Of a stretch of DNA of 48,962 nucleotides, positions 34,103 to 42,760 are shown piece by piece. How positions within the stretch are numbered: the first letter of the stretch is position 1; each line of letters begins with the position of its first letter. The notes beneath the pieces are model-generated. The model saw only the letters and a list, made by a program, of their open reading frames with translations, was not told the DNA's origin and did no database searches. Source of the DNA: an uncultured Bacteroidia bacterium (GTDB lineage Bacteria > Bacteroidota > Bacteroidia > Bacteroidales > F082); assembly GCA_902770835.1 (NCBI GenBank), contig CACXUM010000033.1:1-48962 (forward strand), in the 5' to 3' direction. The position numbers were made by a program, and so were the translations under genes.

Positions 34103-35128
34103 TTAGAGGCCTTCGATGACGGTAGTCCAGCCATATTCGTCAGGCTCGGTGCCGTATTGGATGCCACGCAGTTTGTTGTACAGCTTCTGGCTCCACGGGC
34201 CGGGCTTGCCGTCGCCAAACTGGTACGACTTGCCGTTTTCGGGGTCGTCGATGCGCGAGATGGGGCTGATGACGGCAGCAGTGCCGCAAGCGCCAGCCTC
34301 CTCGAAGGTGGCCAATTCCTCTTCAGCGATGGGACGACGCTCCACCTTCATGCCAAGGCTCTCAGCCAACTGCATCAAACTCTTGTTGGTGATGGAAGGC
34401 AGGATTGAGGTGCTTTGAGGCGTGATGTAGGTGTTGTCCTTGATACCGAAGAAGTTGGCAGCACCAGCCTCATCGATATACTTCTTCTCCTTGGCATCGA
34501 GATAGAACTCGCAGGCGTATTGTCCACCGTGACAAGCCTCAACGTGGGCACGCAAGGAAGCGGCGTAGTTGCCACCCACCTTGAAAATACCTGTGCCGAG
34601 AGGAGCCGAACGGTCGTACTTGCGCGTGATGACATAGGGGTTAGCCATGAAGCCGCCCTTGAAGTAAGGACCTACTGGTGTCACGAAGACGATGAAAAGG
34701 TATTCTGTGGCCGGTTTCACACCCACTTGAGCACCCATACCAATAAGCAACGGACGGATATAGAGCGAAGCGCCCGTTTCGTAAGGTGGAATGAAGTCGG
34801 CATTGAGGCGCACAACCTTCTCGATGGCAGCTTGGAACTTGTCCATCGGGAACTCGGCCATCATGATGCCACGGCTCGAACTCTGCAAACGCTTGCAGTT
34901 TTCGTCCATGCGGAAGACGCGCACCTTGCCGTCTTTGCCACGGAAAGCCTTCAAGCCTTCAAAAGCCTCCTGACCATAATGCAGGCAGGTGGCGGCCATG
35001 TGGATGTTGATGGTGGTTTCGGAGCTCACTTCGAGTTCACCCCATTCGCCGTTGCGGAAATAGCAACGGACATTGTAATTCGTTGGATAATAACCAAATG
35101 TCAAATTTGCCCAATCAATGTTTTGCAT
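34103..35128 (-). CDS. ilvE: Branched-chain amino acid aminotransferase
   Basis: 341 aa, cytoplasmic PLP enzyme (fold type IV); last step of Leu, Ile and Val synthesis and first of their breakdown. The start NIDWANLTFGYYPTNYNVRC is typical of the Bacteroidota BCAT-II-like form. The PLP lysine lies in GIFKVGGNYAASL (about 182-194). Later blocks are FYLDAKEKKYIDEAGAANFF with the cofactor-binding Glu, and a tail with EAGACGTAAVISPI. Length matches the group. No strong -7 motif is seen upstream. Confidence 0.95.
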   Translation of the reverse strand: MQNIDWANLTFGYYPTNYNVRCYFRNGEWGELEVSSETTINIHMAATCLHYGQEAFEGLKAFRGKDGKVRVFRMDENCKRLQSSSRGIMMAEFPMDKFQAAIEKVVRLNADFIPPYETGASLYIRPLLIGMGAQVGVKPATEYLFIVFVTPVGPYFKGGFMANPYVITRKYDRSAPLGTGIFKVGGNYAASLRAHVEACHGGQYACEFYLDAKEKKYIDEAGAANFFGIKDNTYITPQSTSILPSITNKSLMQLAESLGMKVERRPIAEEELATFEEAGACGTAAVISPISRIDDPENGKSYQFGDGKPGPWSQKLYNKLRGIQYGTEPDEYGWTTVIEGL

Positions 35129-35224
35129 GATTCTTTTATTTTTTAGATGATTGATTCTGTTGTTTCCAAAAAGTCCACGAAGATACGAAGAATTTCCGAA
35201 TGTTCTGCCTTTTTTCGAGAAATA

Positions 35225-36395
35225 TTAGCAATTAAAGTCCAAAACCGTTTCAAGGTAGTGTCTTTCAATGCCGTAGCGAGCCTTCAAATCGGCAATCTGC
35301 TGCAAAATTTTCGGGTCTTTCGCGTTTTTCGATGTTTTTCTCCCAACGAGCAACACATTCTTCGGCGTGTGTTCCATCTCAATGAACTCCATGATTTGCG
35401 TCTTGTAGCCGAAATATTCCAAAATCAGTGCGCGGATGGTGTCGGTAACCATAACAGCCTGACGTTCAAGGAAAATACCATAGCGCGTGATGGCATCGTA
35501 ACGACCCGAGCGTTCCATCTCCTGCCGGATTTGCTTGTGGCAGCACGGGGCGCAAACAATCAACTCCGCGCCTGCCTTAATGCCCGATGCGATAGCGTCG
35601 TCGGTGGCCGTGTTACAAGCGTGAAGTGCAATCAAAACGTCTAATTTTTCAGGATGATACGCTTCGATGCTACTCTCCACGAACTCCAAGCCTTTCAGAT
35701 GGTTAGCCTTGATGATTTCGTTAATTTTCAACACCAAATCAGGACGGATTTCCACGCCTTTGATGTCCACATCAAGATTCAGCCGTTGGGTCAGCAGTTC
35801 ATAGAGGGCAAAAGTCAAATACCCCTTCCCTGCCCCCATGTCGGCGATATGAACGGTGCCATCGAACTTCATCGGCTTGATGAGGCTTTCCACGATTTCG
35901 GCATACTTGTAAATCTGTTTGAACTTGTGCTGCATATCGGCGGTAATCTTGCCCTCGCGCGTGGTCAAGCCCAACTGGTACCACCACGGATTAGCCGGAT
36001 TGATAAGACGGGCTTTCTGCTTGTCGTGTTCCAAATTCTGCTCGCGACATTCCTGCACTTTCTTAGTTTGAATCGTGGCCTTGCCCTTGCTTGAAACGAG
36101 CAATGTGACATCCTCGCTCACGGTGAAAAGCACAGCGTTCAAGAAGTGGTTCGGAATCATTTCACGCAGAATGTCAAGCATTTGCGTGGCATCATAGTTC
36201 TTCACCTCGTCACGACGCTCATAGTGATAGGTGAAGGCGAAAAGGCGCTTCCCCCTTGATAAGCACTGGCTTCACATAGATATTGCGCAGCTCGTCACGT
36301 TTCGATGCGGGCTTGCTCAAGGTCATCTTCACCATAGTGCTTTGCTCGACGGCATCGCTGACGCGGCTCAAAAACTTTTCAAGGCTTTCCGACAT
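35225..36395 (-). pseudogene. SAM-dependent methyltransferase, one-base frameshift
   Basis: The intact frame 35225-36205 encodes about 326 residues with a class I methyltransferase core: HIADMGAGKGYLTFALYELL (SAM loop) and LIALHACNTATDDAIASGI. The later CAPCCHKQIRQEM resembles the Methyltransf_32 family. The true N-terminus lies upstream: MSESLEKFLSRVSDAVEQS from the ATG at 36395, then KRDELRNIYVKPVLIKG. After this the frame shifts at a run of five G (minus strand; CCCCC at 36251-36255). Reading the run as four G joins it seamlessly to KRLFAFTYHYERRDEVKNYD. So the gene is either a fresh frameshift, a slippage-controlled gene, or a sequencing error. The methylated substrate is unknown; RNA or a small molecule are both possible. 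Confidence 0.85.
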
Positions 36396-36423
36396 GGTTG
36401 ATTATTGAGGCAAGAGGAAAGAC

Positions 36424-37032
36424 TTATTTCGGCAACTCGACGGCAGGCCAGCCATAGTCTTGCACCATCTTGACAGGAAGATTGTTCTTCTTCACATAGT
36501 CGGCGATGAATTGCAGTCTGATGCTCTCGCGCTTTTCCTGGTTGCTGTTGATTTCATGGAAGGCCTCATACTGGTCGCCAAAAATCTTCTTGGCGCTCTC
36601 AAGGTTGCCTGCACCATCCTCCACGACCTCGAAGTTGGTCACTTCCATGCCCTTGTCGGTCTTCTTCAGGTGCATCAAGCCGGGATGGTTGCCACCCGAA
36701 ACGGTCTTCAGCGTGTCGCCCGAAACATTGTAGTTGAACACCCAAAAGTCGCCCCAAACCTTGACATCCTGCAAATCACCATTGTCAGTGCTAATGACAA
36801 AAGGAGAAGAAATACTGTATTGACCCTCAGCATATTGTTTGCCGATGACATTCTCCAGATAGTTGGCAACAGCCGCGTCGCATGCTTTAGAATCAAACAC
36901 ATTAACAACTTGGTTGTTTTCCACTGTAGCTTCTTTAGGTTGTTCTTTAGCGTTTTTGCTGCCACAACCAACCAAAACCGTGCTGCAGATCAGGATGGCA
37001 GCCAGCATCCACATTTTCAATGTCTTTTTCAT
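36424..37032 (-). CDS. Lipoprotein of unknown function
   Basis: 202 aa. Lipoprotein signal MKKTLKMWMLAAILICSTVLVGC with the Cys at residue 23. The mature domain (about 45-200) is mixed alpha/beta: CDAAVANYLENVIGKQY, then a beta region with VKVWGDFWVFNYNVSGDTLKTVSGGNHPG, then a helical FGDQYEAFHEINS stretch. I do not recognise a family. It looks like a single globular periplasmic domain. It has a -7 motif at 37066-37074 and is divergent from the ThiD-AraC/pdxST operon, so it may share control from the same intergenic region. Confidence 0.78.
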   Translation of the reverse strand: MKKTLKMWMLAAILICSTVLVGCGSKNAKEQPKEATVENNQVVNVFDSKACDAAVANYLENVIGKQYAEGQYSISSPFVISTDNGDLQDVKVWGDFWVFNYNVSGDTLKTVSGGNHPGLMHLKKTDKGMEVTNFEVVEDGAGNLESAKKIFGDQYEAFHEINSNQEKRESIRLQFIADYVKKNNLPVKMVQDYGWPAVELPK

Positions 37033-37065
37033 TTTTCTTGATTTCTTTAAAAACTTATTGAGACT

Positions 37066-37074
37066 GCAAAAATA
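37066..37074 (-). promoter_or_regulatory. -7 promoter motif for lipoprotein gene
   Basis: Reads TAttTTTGC on the minus strand, exact consensus, 33 bases before the ATG at 37032. Confidence 0.68.
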
Positions 37075-37103
37075 CGACCTTTTTTCATACTTGAAAATCC
37101 ATT

Positions 37104-37134
37104 TTTTCCAAAAACCGCATTTTGTTTTCCAAAA
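37104..37134 (+). promoter_or_regulatory. Direct repeats, candidate AraC-type operator
   Basis: TTTTCCAAAA occurs at 37104-37113 and again at 37125-37134, exactly 21 bp apart, two turns of the helix on one face. AraC-family regulators often bind direct half-sites at this spacing. The pair lies between the divergent promoters of the lipoprotein gene and the ThiD-AraC/pdxST operon, about 35 bases upstream of the possible operon -7 motif (TTtaTTTGC near 37171). That the fusion protein binds here is inference. Confidence 0.5.
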
Positions 37135-37194
37135 TCGGAATGCACCTTATAATAATTGCGGAAACTTCTGTTTATTTGCAACAAAATCACTGCA

Positions 37195-38136
37195 ATGAAA
37201 ACGGTTTTAAGCATTACAGGCTCCGATGGCACAGGCGGTTCGGGCGTACAAGCCGACATCCGAGCCATCACTCTCTTAGGGGCACAAGCCGTGACCGCTA
37301 TCACGAGCATCACCGTGCAAAGCACACTTGGCATCCAGTCTTTCTTCGACCTGCCAGCCAACGTAGTAAGTGGACAGATTGAAGCCATCTTCAACGATAT
37401 GGACCCACAGATTGTGAAAATCGGCATGTTGCGCCGCATCGACGTGGTGGAATCCGTTGCTGAAGTGCTGAAGAAATACCATCCCAAGCACGTCATTCTC
37501 GACACGGTGGCACATTCCTCGTCGGGCGACAAGCTGATGACGCCAGAAGTGATGGCGACCATAAAGAAGAGACTTCTGCCCTTATGCACGTTGGTCATAA
37601 CGCGTCCCGACGACAACATTTTCAGCCTCTCCGACTACGCATCGGTGAAGCGACTGACCATCGATGGACGACAAGGACACGGTCATGGCAACCTGCTTTC
37701 CTCAGCCATCGCCGTCATGCTCAGCCGTGGCGAAAACATGCAAACTGCCATCGACGATGCGAAGAGATACCTCGGACAGCTGATCCCTGAACACATCGAA
37801 CAGACGGGGCGGGCAGCTTCGCTCTACAACAATTTCCTCGACAGTTTGGAGCGCTTCTTCATGTTGTACAAAGACGTGTCGTTCTACGCCGAGCAGCTGA
37901 ACGTCAGCAGCCGTTATCTGGCCCAGGTGACCAAACGGTTCGCTGAAAAAACGCCCAAGACGCTCATCGACGAAAGAATCGCCAACGAGATAGAACGACA
38001 GATGCGGACCTCCGACAAGACCGTGCAAGAAATCGCCATCGCTTTGGGTTTCAGCTCACAAGCGCAACTGTCGAGGTTCTTCCGCAAAATGCGCAACCAG
38101 TCGCCGTCGCAATTCAGAAAAACACTAAACACTTAA
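37195..38136 (+). CDS. ThiD-like kinase domain fused to AraC-type DNA-binding domain
   Basis: 313 aa from the ATG at 37195, which gives the normal ThiD start MKTVLSITGSDGTGGSGVQAD. Residues 1-200 match the ThiD/PdxK ribokinase-like fold: QADIRA, VQSTLGIQS, VKIGMLRR, LDTVAHSSSGDKLM. Residues 226-313 are an AraC-type double helix-turn-helix (YAEQLNVSSRYLAQVTKRF and VQEIAIALGFSSQAQLSRFF). The kinase half looks dead: the anion-hole/catalytic motif that reads GTGC (or GAGD) in active enzymes is GHGN at 163-166, so the catalytic Cys/Asp is Asn166. The roughly 45-50 residues expected after LVITRP (137) are missing. pdxS starts 3 bases after the stop. I infer a regulator that binds a B6 vitamer or related pyrimidine and controls pdxST. 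Confidence 0.9.
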   Translation: MKTVLSITGSDGTGGSGVQADIRAITLLGAQAVTAITSITVQSTLGIQSFFDLPANVVSGQIEAIFNDMDPQIVKIGMLRRIDVVESVAEVLKKYHPKHVILDTVAHSSSGDKLMTPEVMATIKKRLLPLCTLVITRPDDNIFSLSDYASVKRLTIDGRQGHGHGNLLSSAIAVMLSRGENMQTAIDDAKRYLGQLIPEHIEQTGRAASLYNNFLDSLERFFMLYKDVSFYAEQLNVSSRYLAQVTKRFAEKTPKTLIDERIANEIERQMRTSDKTVQEIAIALGFSSQAQLSRFFRKMRNQSPSQFRKTLNT

Positions 38137-38139
38137 AAC

Positions 38140-39015
38140 ATGGATAACGAAAGACAAAATCTCAACCGACAACTCGCTCAAATGCTAAAAGGCGGCGTCA
38201 TCATGGACGTGACCACCCCTGAACAAGCCCGCATCGCCGAAGAAGCCGGCGCCTGCGCCGTGATGGCTTTGGAACGCATACCCGCCGACATCCGTGCGGC
38301 CGGTGGCGTGTCGCGCATGAGCGACCCAAAGATGATCCGCGGCATCCAAGAAGCCGTCTCCATCCCCGTCATGGCGAAATGCCGCATCGGCCATATCGCC
38401 GAGGCACAAATCCTCCAAGCCATCGAAATCGACTACATCGACGAAAGTGAAGTGCTCTCACCCGCCGACGACATCTACCACATCGACAAGACCCAATTCC
38501 AAGTGCCGTTCGTTTGCGGTGCCAGAGACCTTGGCGAAGCCCTGAGGCGCATCGCCGAGGGTGCCACCATGATCCGCACCAAAGGCGAACCCGGCACGGG
38601 CGACATCGTGCAAGCCGTGCGTCACATGCGCTGCATGCAAAGCGAGATTCGCCGTGTGGTTGCCATGCGCGACGACGAACTATTTGAAGCCGCCAAACAG
38701 CTCCAGGTGCCTTACGGCCTGCTCGCTTTCGTACATGCCAACGGCAAACTGCCCGTAGTGAACTTCGCCGCCGGTGGTGTGGCCACTCCCGCCGACGCCG
38801 CACTGATGATGCAATTAGGCGCCGAAGGCGTCTTTGTCGGCAGCGGCATCTTCAAAAGTGGTAACCCTGCCAAACGCGCAGCTGCCATCGTGAAGGCCGT
38901 CACCAACTACACCGATGCTCACATGTTGGCCGAACTGTCAGAAGACCTCGGCGAGGCCATGGTAGGCATCAACGAACAAGAGATCGAACTGTTGATGGCC
39001 GAGAGAGGAAAATAA
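38140..39015 (+). CDS. pdxS: Pyridoxal 5'-phosphate synthase subunit PdxS
   Basis: 291 aa, cytoplasmic; builds PLP from ribose 5-phosphate, glyceraldehyde 3-phosphate and ammonia in the R5P-dependent B6 pathway. TIM barrel with the catalytic residues Asp23 (GGVIMDV), Lys80 ([10 protein letters not shown]) and Lys148 ([11 protein letters not shown]) in place. The [29 protein letters not shown] phosphate-binding region lies near the end. Near-full conservation and normal length indicate a working enzyme. It takes ammonia from PdxT, encoded 2 bases downstream. It is translated close behind the ThiD-AraC fusion (3-base gap), so all three form one operon. Confidence 0.97.
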   Translation: MDNERQNLNRQLAQMLKGGVIMDVTTPEQARIAEEAGACAVMALERIPADIRAAGGVSRMSDPKMIRGIQEAVSIPVMAKCRIGHIAEAQILQAIEIDYIDESEVLSPADDIYHIDKTQFQVPFVCGARDLGEALRRIAEGATMIRTKGEPGTGDIVQAVRHMRCMQSEIRRVVAMRDDELFEAAKQLQVPYGLLAFVHANGKLPVVNFAAGGVATPADAALMMQLGAEGVFVGSGIFKSGNPAKRAAAIVKAVTNYTDAHMLAELSEDLGEAMVGINEQEIELLMAERGK

Positions 39016-39017
39016 CG

Positions 39018-39587
39018 ATGAAAATAGGCGTTTTCGCATTACAAGGAGCATTCGCAGAGCACGTGCGGATGCTCCATGACCTTGGTGCAGAGGCCTTCGA
39101 GATACACAGTCTCTCCGACTGGGAAAAAGAGAAAGACGGCATCATCTTGCCTGGAGGCGAAAGCACTACGCAAGTCAAACTGTTGCACGACTTGGGTATT
39201 TTCGAGCCTTTGAAAAATGAGATAAGGAACGGATTACCCGTATTCGGCACCTGTGCAGGAATGATACTTTTGGCCCAAAACACGACGAACGACGACCGCG
39301 AGCATCTTGCCACAATGGGCATCAGCGTGCGCCGCAACGCTTACGGGCGCCAGTTGGGAAGTTTTCACACCTTTGGCACCATGGAAGGCATCGGGGAAGA
39401 CATCCCCATGACCTTCATAAGGGCGCCTTACATAGAGAAGGTGCTTTCACCCGAATGTGAGGTATTGGCAAAAATTGATGGTAACATCGTTGCCGCACGT
39501 CAAGGCAAGCAACTCGTCACAGCCTTCCACCCCGAGCTGGATGCCGACTTTCGAGTGCATGAGTATTTCCTGAAAATGTGCAGATGA
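39018..39587 (+). CDS. pdxT: Pyridoxal 5'-phosphate synthase glutaminase subunit PdxT
   Basis: 189 aa, class I glutamine amidotransferase that feeds ammonia to PdxS in a 12+12 complex. The triad is visible: Cys79 in VFGTCAGMILLA, and His171 and Glu173 in TAFHPELD. The GGEST substrate loop at 46-50 and VRRNAYGRQLGSF at 105-117 are also conserved. Length is normal (about 190-200 aa). Last gene of the operon; it converges with the sialidase gene across a 19-base gap without a visible terminator. Confidence 0.96.
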   Translation: MKIGVFALQGAFAEHVRMLHDLGAEAFEIHSLSDWEKEKDGIILPGGESTTQVKLLHDLGIFEPLKNEIRNGLPVFGTCAGMILLAQNTTNDDREHLATMGISVRRNAYGRQLGSFHTFGTMEGIGEDIPMTFIRAPYIEKVLSPECEVLAKIDGNIVAARQGKQLVTAFHPELDADFRVHEYFLKMCR

Positions 39588-39606
39588 CAGTGATGGTTTG
39601 AGAGAA

Positions 39607-40767
39607 TTACTTCTCCAACCATTCCAAGCCGAAGTTGTAGAACACCATGGAATAACCCAAAGTGTCGCCATCAGACTCTTCCACATACATGCCGATAGAG
39701 TTGTCGGGCAGGATGCAGAGCGAGGAATAGGCAGCATCGTAAGGCACTACGATTTTATGCACAGGCCAGGTCATGCCTTCGTCGTAGCTGGCATACAAGG
39801 TGACGTCTTTGCGGCCTTCGGCGCAAGGCAAGGAATGGAGCAGGATGTTCTTTTCAGCGCCCTCATTCACAGACGAATAACGTATGATATCGCCATTGCA
39901 AGCTGTAGCCACAAGGTCGGACCAAGCGGAGGTTTCGGGCCGCCAAGTGGTGCCACCGTCCTCTGAAATGTTGTACCAACGCTCGCCTTCATGGCGGATG
40001 CTCATCAAGATGCGGCCATCGGCCAATTCCACTACCTTGGCTTCGTCGCCGCGCTGGGAAGCGCGGCCAGATATCTGCCATGTCTCACCATTGTCATCGG
40101 AATAAACGGCATAGTTGCATGCGGCCCATTCCTCGGTGTCGCGCACGGCGAGGACGAACATGATGCGCCCCGTGGAGGTCAGCAGGCCGTTGCCCGATGC
40201 GAAAAAGGCCGACCACCATGTGCGGCTCACCTCGTTTTGGCACTTCGCGCCATAAAGTTCATCAGTGATGTCTTTCGGTTCAGTCCAAGTCTGGCCGTTG
40301 TCGTAACTCCTTGCAATATAGGTGCGTTGCGGGTTTTCGGGCCGACCTTGCCAAAAGCCGGTTCCGCCCACGAAAGCCGCCAAGAGGCCGCCTTCGTCGT
40401 GGGTGTGTACCAAGGCGCAGTCGCCAAAGCCCTTCCCCACCCCTTGGCCTTCAACAAGGGTGTAAGGCTCGCTCCAAGTGCGACCGCCGTCGGTGCTTCT
40501 ATTAATAAGGATGTCGATGTCTTCGGGCAGGTCGTCGATGTTGTGTTTCCGCTTGTCGGTGGCCACCACAAGCGAGCCATCCTTCGCCGTAATGATGGCG
40601 GGAATGCGGTAATTCCTTGAATCGTAGTCGCCCGGACGGTAAAGCACCGTGCGCAGGCGGATGGAGTCGCTTTGCGGTTCTTCTTGTTGTTTTAGTTGGT
40701 TGTTGTTGCCGCATGAGGCCAGCACAAAGCCCAATGCCATTACGAAAAGCGAAAGTGGGTATTTCAT
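39607..40767 (-). CDS. Sialidase-like (neuraminidase family) lipoprotein
   Basis: 386 aa. Lipoprotein signal MKYPLSLFVMALGFVLASCGN. A six-bladed sialidase propeller is indicated by NYRIPAII (the Arg-Ile-Pro motif with the first catalytic-pocket Arg) at about 53-60. Asp-boxes of the SxDxGxTW type follow: STDGGRTW, SYDNGQTW, YSDDNGETW, EDGGTTW and SYDEGMTW. IRHEGERW may supply a second pocket Arg. A late YVEESDGDTLGYSMVFYNFGLEWL resembles the end of GH33 domains. It should release sialic acid from glycans at the cell surface. No nan uptake or catabolism genes are in the window, so free sialic acid use is not shown. Promoter motif at 40786-40794. Confidence 0.88.
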   Translation of the reverse strand: MKYPLSLFVMALGFVLASCGNNNQLKQQEEPQSDSIRLRTVLYRPGDYDSRNYRIPAIITAKDGSLVVATDKRKHNIDDLPEDIDILINRSTDGGRTWSEPYTLVEGQGVGKGFGDCALVHTHDEGGLLAAFVGGTGFWQGRPENPQRTYIARSYDNGQTWTEPKDITDELYGAKCQNEVSRTWWSAFFASGNGLLTSTGRIMFVLAVRDTEEWAACNYAVYSDDNGETWQISGRASQRGDEAKVVELADGRILMSIRHEGERWYNISEDGGTTWRPETSAWSDLVATACNGDIIRYSSVNEGAEKNILLHSLPCAEGRKDVTLYASYDEGMTWPVHKIVVPYDAAYSSLCILPDNSIGMYVEESDGDTLGYSMVFYNFGLEWLEK

Positions 40768-40785
40768 AAGCGTCGTATTAAGGCC

Positions 40786-40794
40786 TCAAAAATA
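40786..40794 (-). promoter_or_regulatory. -7 promoter motif for sialidase
   Basis: Reads TAttTTTGA on the minus strand (last base off consensus), 18 bases before the ATG at 40767 and just beyond the M28 terminator. Confidence 0.55.
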
Positions 40795-40796
40795 CA

Positions 40797-40832
40797 AAAT
40801 TCTCCGCCTCAATGATATGAAACGGAGAATTT
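40797..40832 (-). terminator. Terminator of M28 peptidase gene
   Basis: Perfect 10-bp arms AAATTCTCCG (40797-40806) and CGGAGAATTT (40823-40832); on the minus strand it ends in T-rich sequence. It lies 24 bases after the M28 stop. Confidence 0.8.
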
Positions 40833-40856
40833 TGAAGATTTTAAGTCAGTCGAGGC

Positions 40857-42665
40857 TTATTGCACCATGATTTTCGCCGTCACTCCCCTACTTTCGCCCG
40901 TGGCTTTCAGGAAATACATTCCCTTGCGGCACTCTCCGAGGTCGAGAACGGAGCGGCCATCCATGCGGTTTTCATAGACCTTGCGGCCAGTGATGTCGTA
41001 AACTTCCACGTTCCATTGGCCTCCGCCGAGATTGAGGTTGAAGGTGCCGTTGGAAGGATTGGGATAAACCAAAGTGCTGCCGTTTTCAATCTCTTCCACA
41101 CCATCAGGAAGTCCCTCGCCAATAAGGGTTTCCGAAGCGGCATCGCAACCATCACTGTAAACCGCCACAATGTAATACTCCGCTTGGGTGCCAACCGTAA
41201 TTGTATCCTGATAATTAAAGACATTGATTTCTAAGGTGGCAAGCAAAGCGTTGTCGCGATACACATCGAAATGCTCCAATTCACCCGTCGAGCCTTCTTC
41301 TGGAGCCTCCCAAGCCAACCATAGCGTTGTCATCTCCTTGGACAATGGTTCAATGACTTGGAAATTCGTCACCGGATTGCATTGAACCACAGGCGTTTCG
41401 CCCAAAGGATTGGCAATCTCAGCCAAGCAAGCAATGTTCATCTGGCAATATTGGCGCGACATCTCGAAACTGTTCACGCTGTTGCCAATCAAGTCGTTGG
41501 GCGTGTGGATGTAAGGACTGTAGTTTTGGTAGTCCTCAAAAGGATAAATGCCCATATAGCCGTGGTTGTTGAAAGAGGTGTGGTCGCTGTCGCCCTCGTT
41601 GAAGTTGACGTGGCGGATGGGCAGTTCGGGATAATACACGCTTCCGACGTTCATGTAATAGGTACCAATCGGCTCCACCGCGTTGGGATAGATGCAGTCG
41701 ATGTGGATTTGGTCGCCATAGAGGTAGCCATTCATGTCGTTGTTGAAATAGCCGATGATGTCCATGCCTTGTTGCTGGCAACGGGATGCGTAAGCTTCGC
41801 TGCCGTACAACCCCATTTCTTCACAACCGTAGGCGCAATAGACAATGCTGTACTCGAACTCGTATTGCGTCATGATTCTTGCGCTTTCGAGCACGGCGGC
41901 CACACCTGTGGCGTTGTCGTCGGCACCTGGAGCGGCACCGCCACTCATGGCTTCCCATGAGAACGAGTCGAAATGGCTGCCGCAAACAACGTATGTGTCG
42001 GGATATAGCGTACCGCGCTGGATGCCAATGACATTGGGCGCAGCCTGGCCGCTACCAAGCCAAGTGCTGGCATAAAATGCCTGTTGTTCCACTTCGAGGC
42101 CCAAAGCCTGCATACGGCCTGCAATCCAGTCGGAAGCGGCAAAGGCATTGTCGGAGTTCCAAAAACGCTGGCCGTAATCTTGCAAGTGCTGCACGGTGGC
42201 CTCAATCGAGTCCATGTTCACCTGATTAAGCATCTCACGGATGCGAGGGTCTTCCTCCGTCACCACGGGGAAGTCGCGGGTCAAGCGAGGCAAAGTCGCC
42301 TTTTTGTTGAAAATGGCCACTGCGCCGTCGTTCTTGTAAGGCATCGTTGCCCCTTTCACGATGACGTAATTCTGGGTCGAAAACAGCGCGTCAAATTGCT
42401 GCTGTTGCGCTTTCGGGCAATACACCAACGTATAGCACCCGTTTCCCGAGAAAGCGTTTTCGTCAATCATAACCATGCTGGCGGCATTGAAGCGTTCTGC
42501 CGTGGCGAAGACCTCTGAATTGGTGTAGAAATGCACCGTCAGATTGGGGTCAGAGAAGTGTTTTTCCAGTTCGGCGCGACCCGAATAAGGAAGCACCACG
42601 AAATTGCCAGCCATCGTCGCCACGGACAAGGCCAGCGAAACCAAAGTAAAAAGTAACTTTTTCAT
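40857..42665 (-). CDS. M28 family metallopeptidase with T9SS sorting domain
   Basis: 602 aa from the ATG at 42665, chosen because it opens a signal peptide (MKKLLFTLVSLALSVATMAG) 49 bases after a -7 motif. The catalytic zinc-peptidase domain (about 160-420) has the metal ligands in VVCGSHFDS (His), GADDNATGVA (Asp), GCEEMGLYGS (Glu pair), NNDMNG (Asp) and HTPNDL (His). This indicates an aminopeptidase or carboxypeptidase of the M28 family. A small Fn3-like domain follows (about 430-515), then a type A T9SS sorting domain (LVYPNPSNGTFNLNLGGGQ, VEVYDITGRKVYENRMDG, KGMYFLKATGE, ending KIMVQ). Exported through T9SS to the surface or medium for peptide digestion. Confidence 0.92.
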   Translation of the reverse strand: MKKLLFTLVSLALSVATMAGNFVVLPYSGRAELEKHFSDPNLTVHFYTNSEVFATAERFNAASMVMIDENAFSGNGCYTLVYCPKAQQQQFDALFSTQNYVIVKGATMPYKNDGAVAIFNKKATLPRLTRDFPVVTEEDPRIREMLNQVNMDSIEATVQHLQDYGQRFWNSDNAFAASDWIAGRMQALGLEVEQQAFYASTWLGSGQAAPNVIGIQRGTLYPDTYVVCGSHFDSFSWEAMSGGAAPGADDNATGVAAVLESARIMTQYEFEYSIVYCAYGCEEMGLYGSEAYASRCQQQGMDIIGYFNNDMNGYLYGDQIHIDCIYPNAVEPIGTYYMNVGSVYYPELPIRHVNFNEGDSDHTSFNNHGYMGIYPFEDYQNYSPYIHTPNDLIGNSVNSFEMSRQYCQMNIACLAEIANPLGETPVVQCNPVTNFQVIEPLSKEMTTLWLAWEAPEEGSTGELEHFDVYRDNALLATLEINVFNYQDTITVGTQAEYYIVAVYSDGCDAASETLIGEGLPDGVEEIENGSTLVYPNPSNGTFNLNLGGGQWNVEVYDITGRKVYENRMDGRSVLDLGECRKGMYFLKATGESRGVTAKIMVQ

Positions 42666-42714
42666 CTTACAATTATTTAAAGTTTTTGAAATCAAATAGC
42701 TTTTATATTTAGGT

Positions 42715-42723
42715 GCAAAAATA
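42715..42723 (-). promoter_or_regulatory. -7 promoter motif for M28 peptidase
   Basis: Reads TAttTTTGC on the minus strand, exact consensus, inside the gap after the histidine kinase gene. Confidence 0.68.
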
Positions 42724-42760
42724 CACAAGAAAACAACACGCCGCCCCAAAAATGCCATAA

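Noticed and set aside
37033-37194. TPP riboswitch upstream of the ThiD-like gene
   Set aside because: No CTGAGA or thi-box wording is present, and the neighbours are B6 rather than thiamine genes.
37195-38136. Functional hydroxymethylpyrimidine kinase (ThiD)
   Set aside because: The catalytic Cys/Asp is Asn, the core is shortened, and an AraC DNA-binding domain is fused; calling it only ThiD would mislead.
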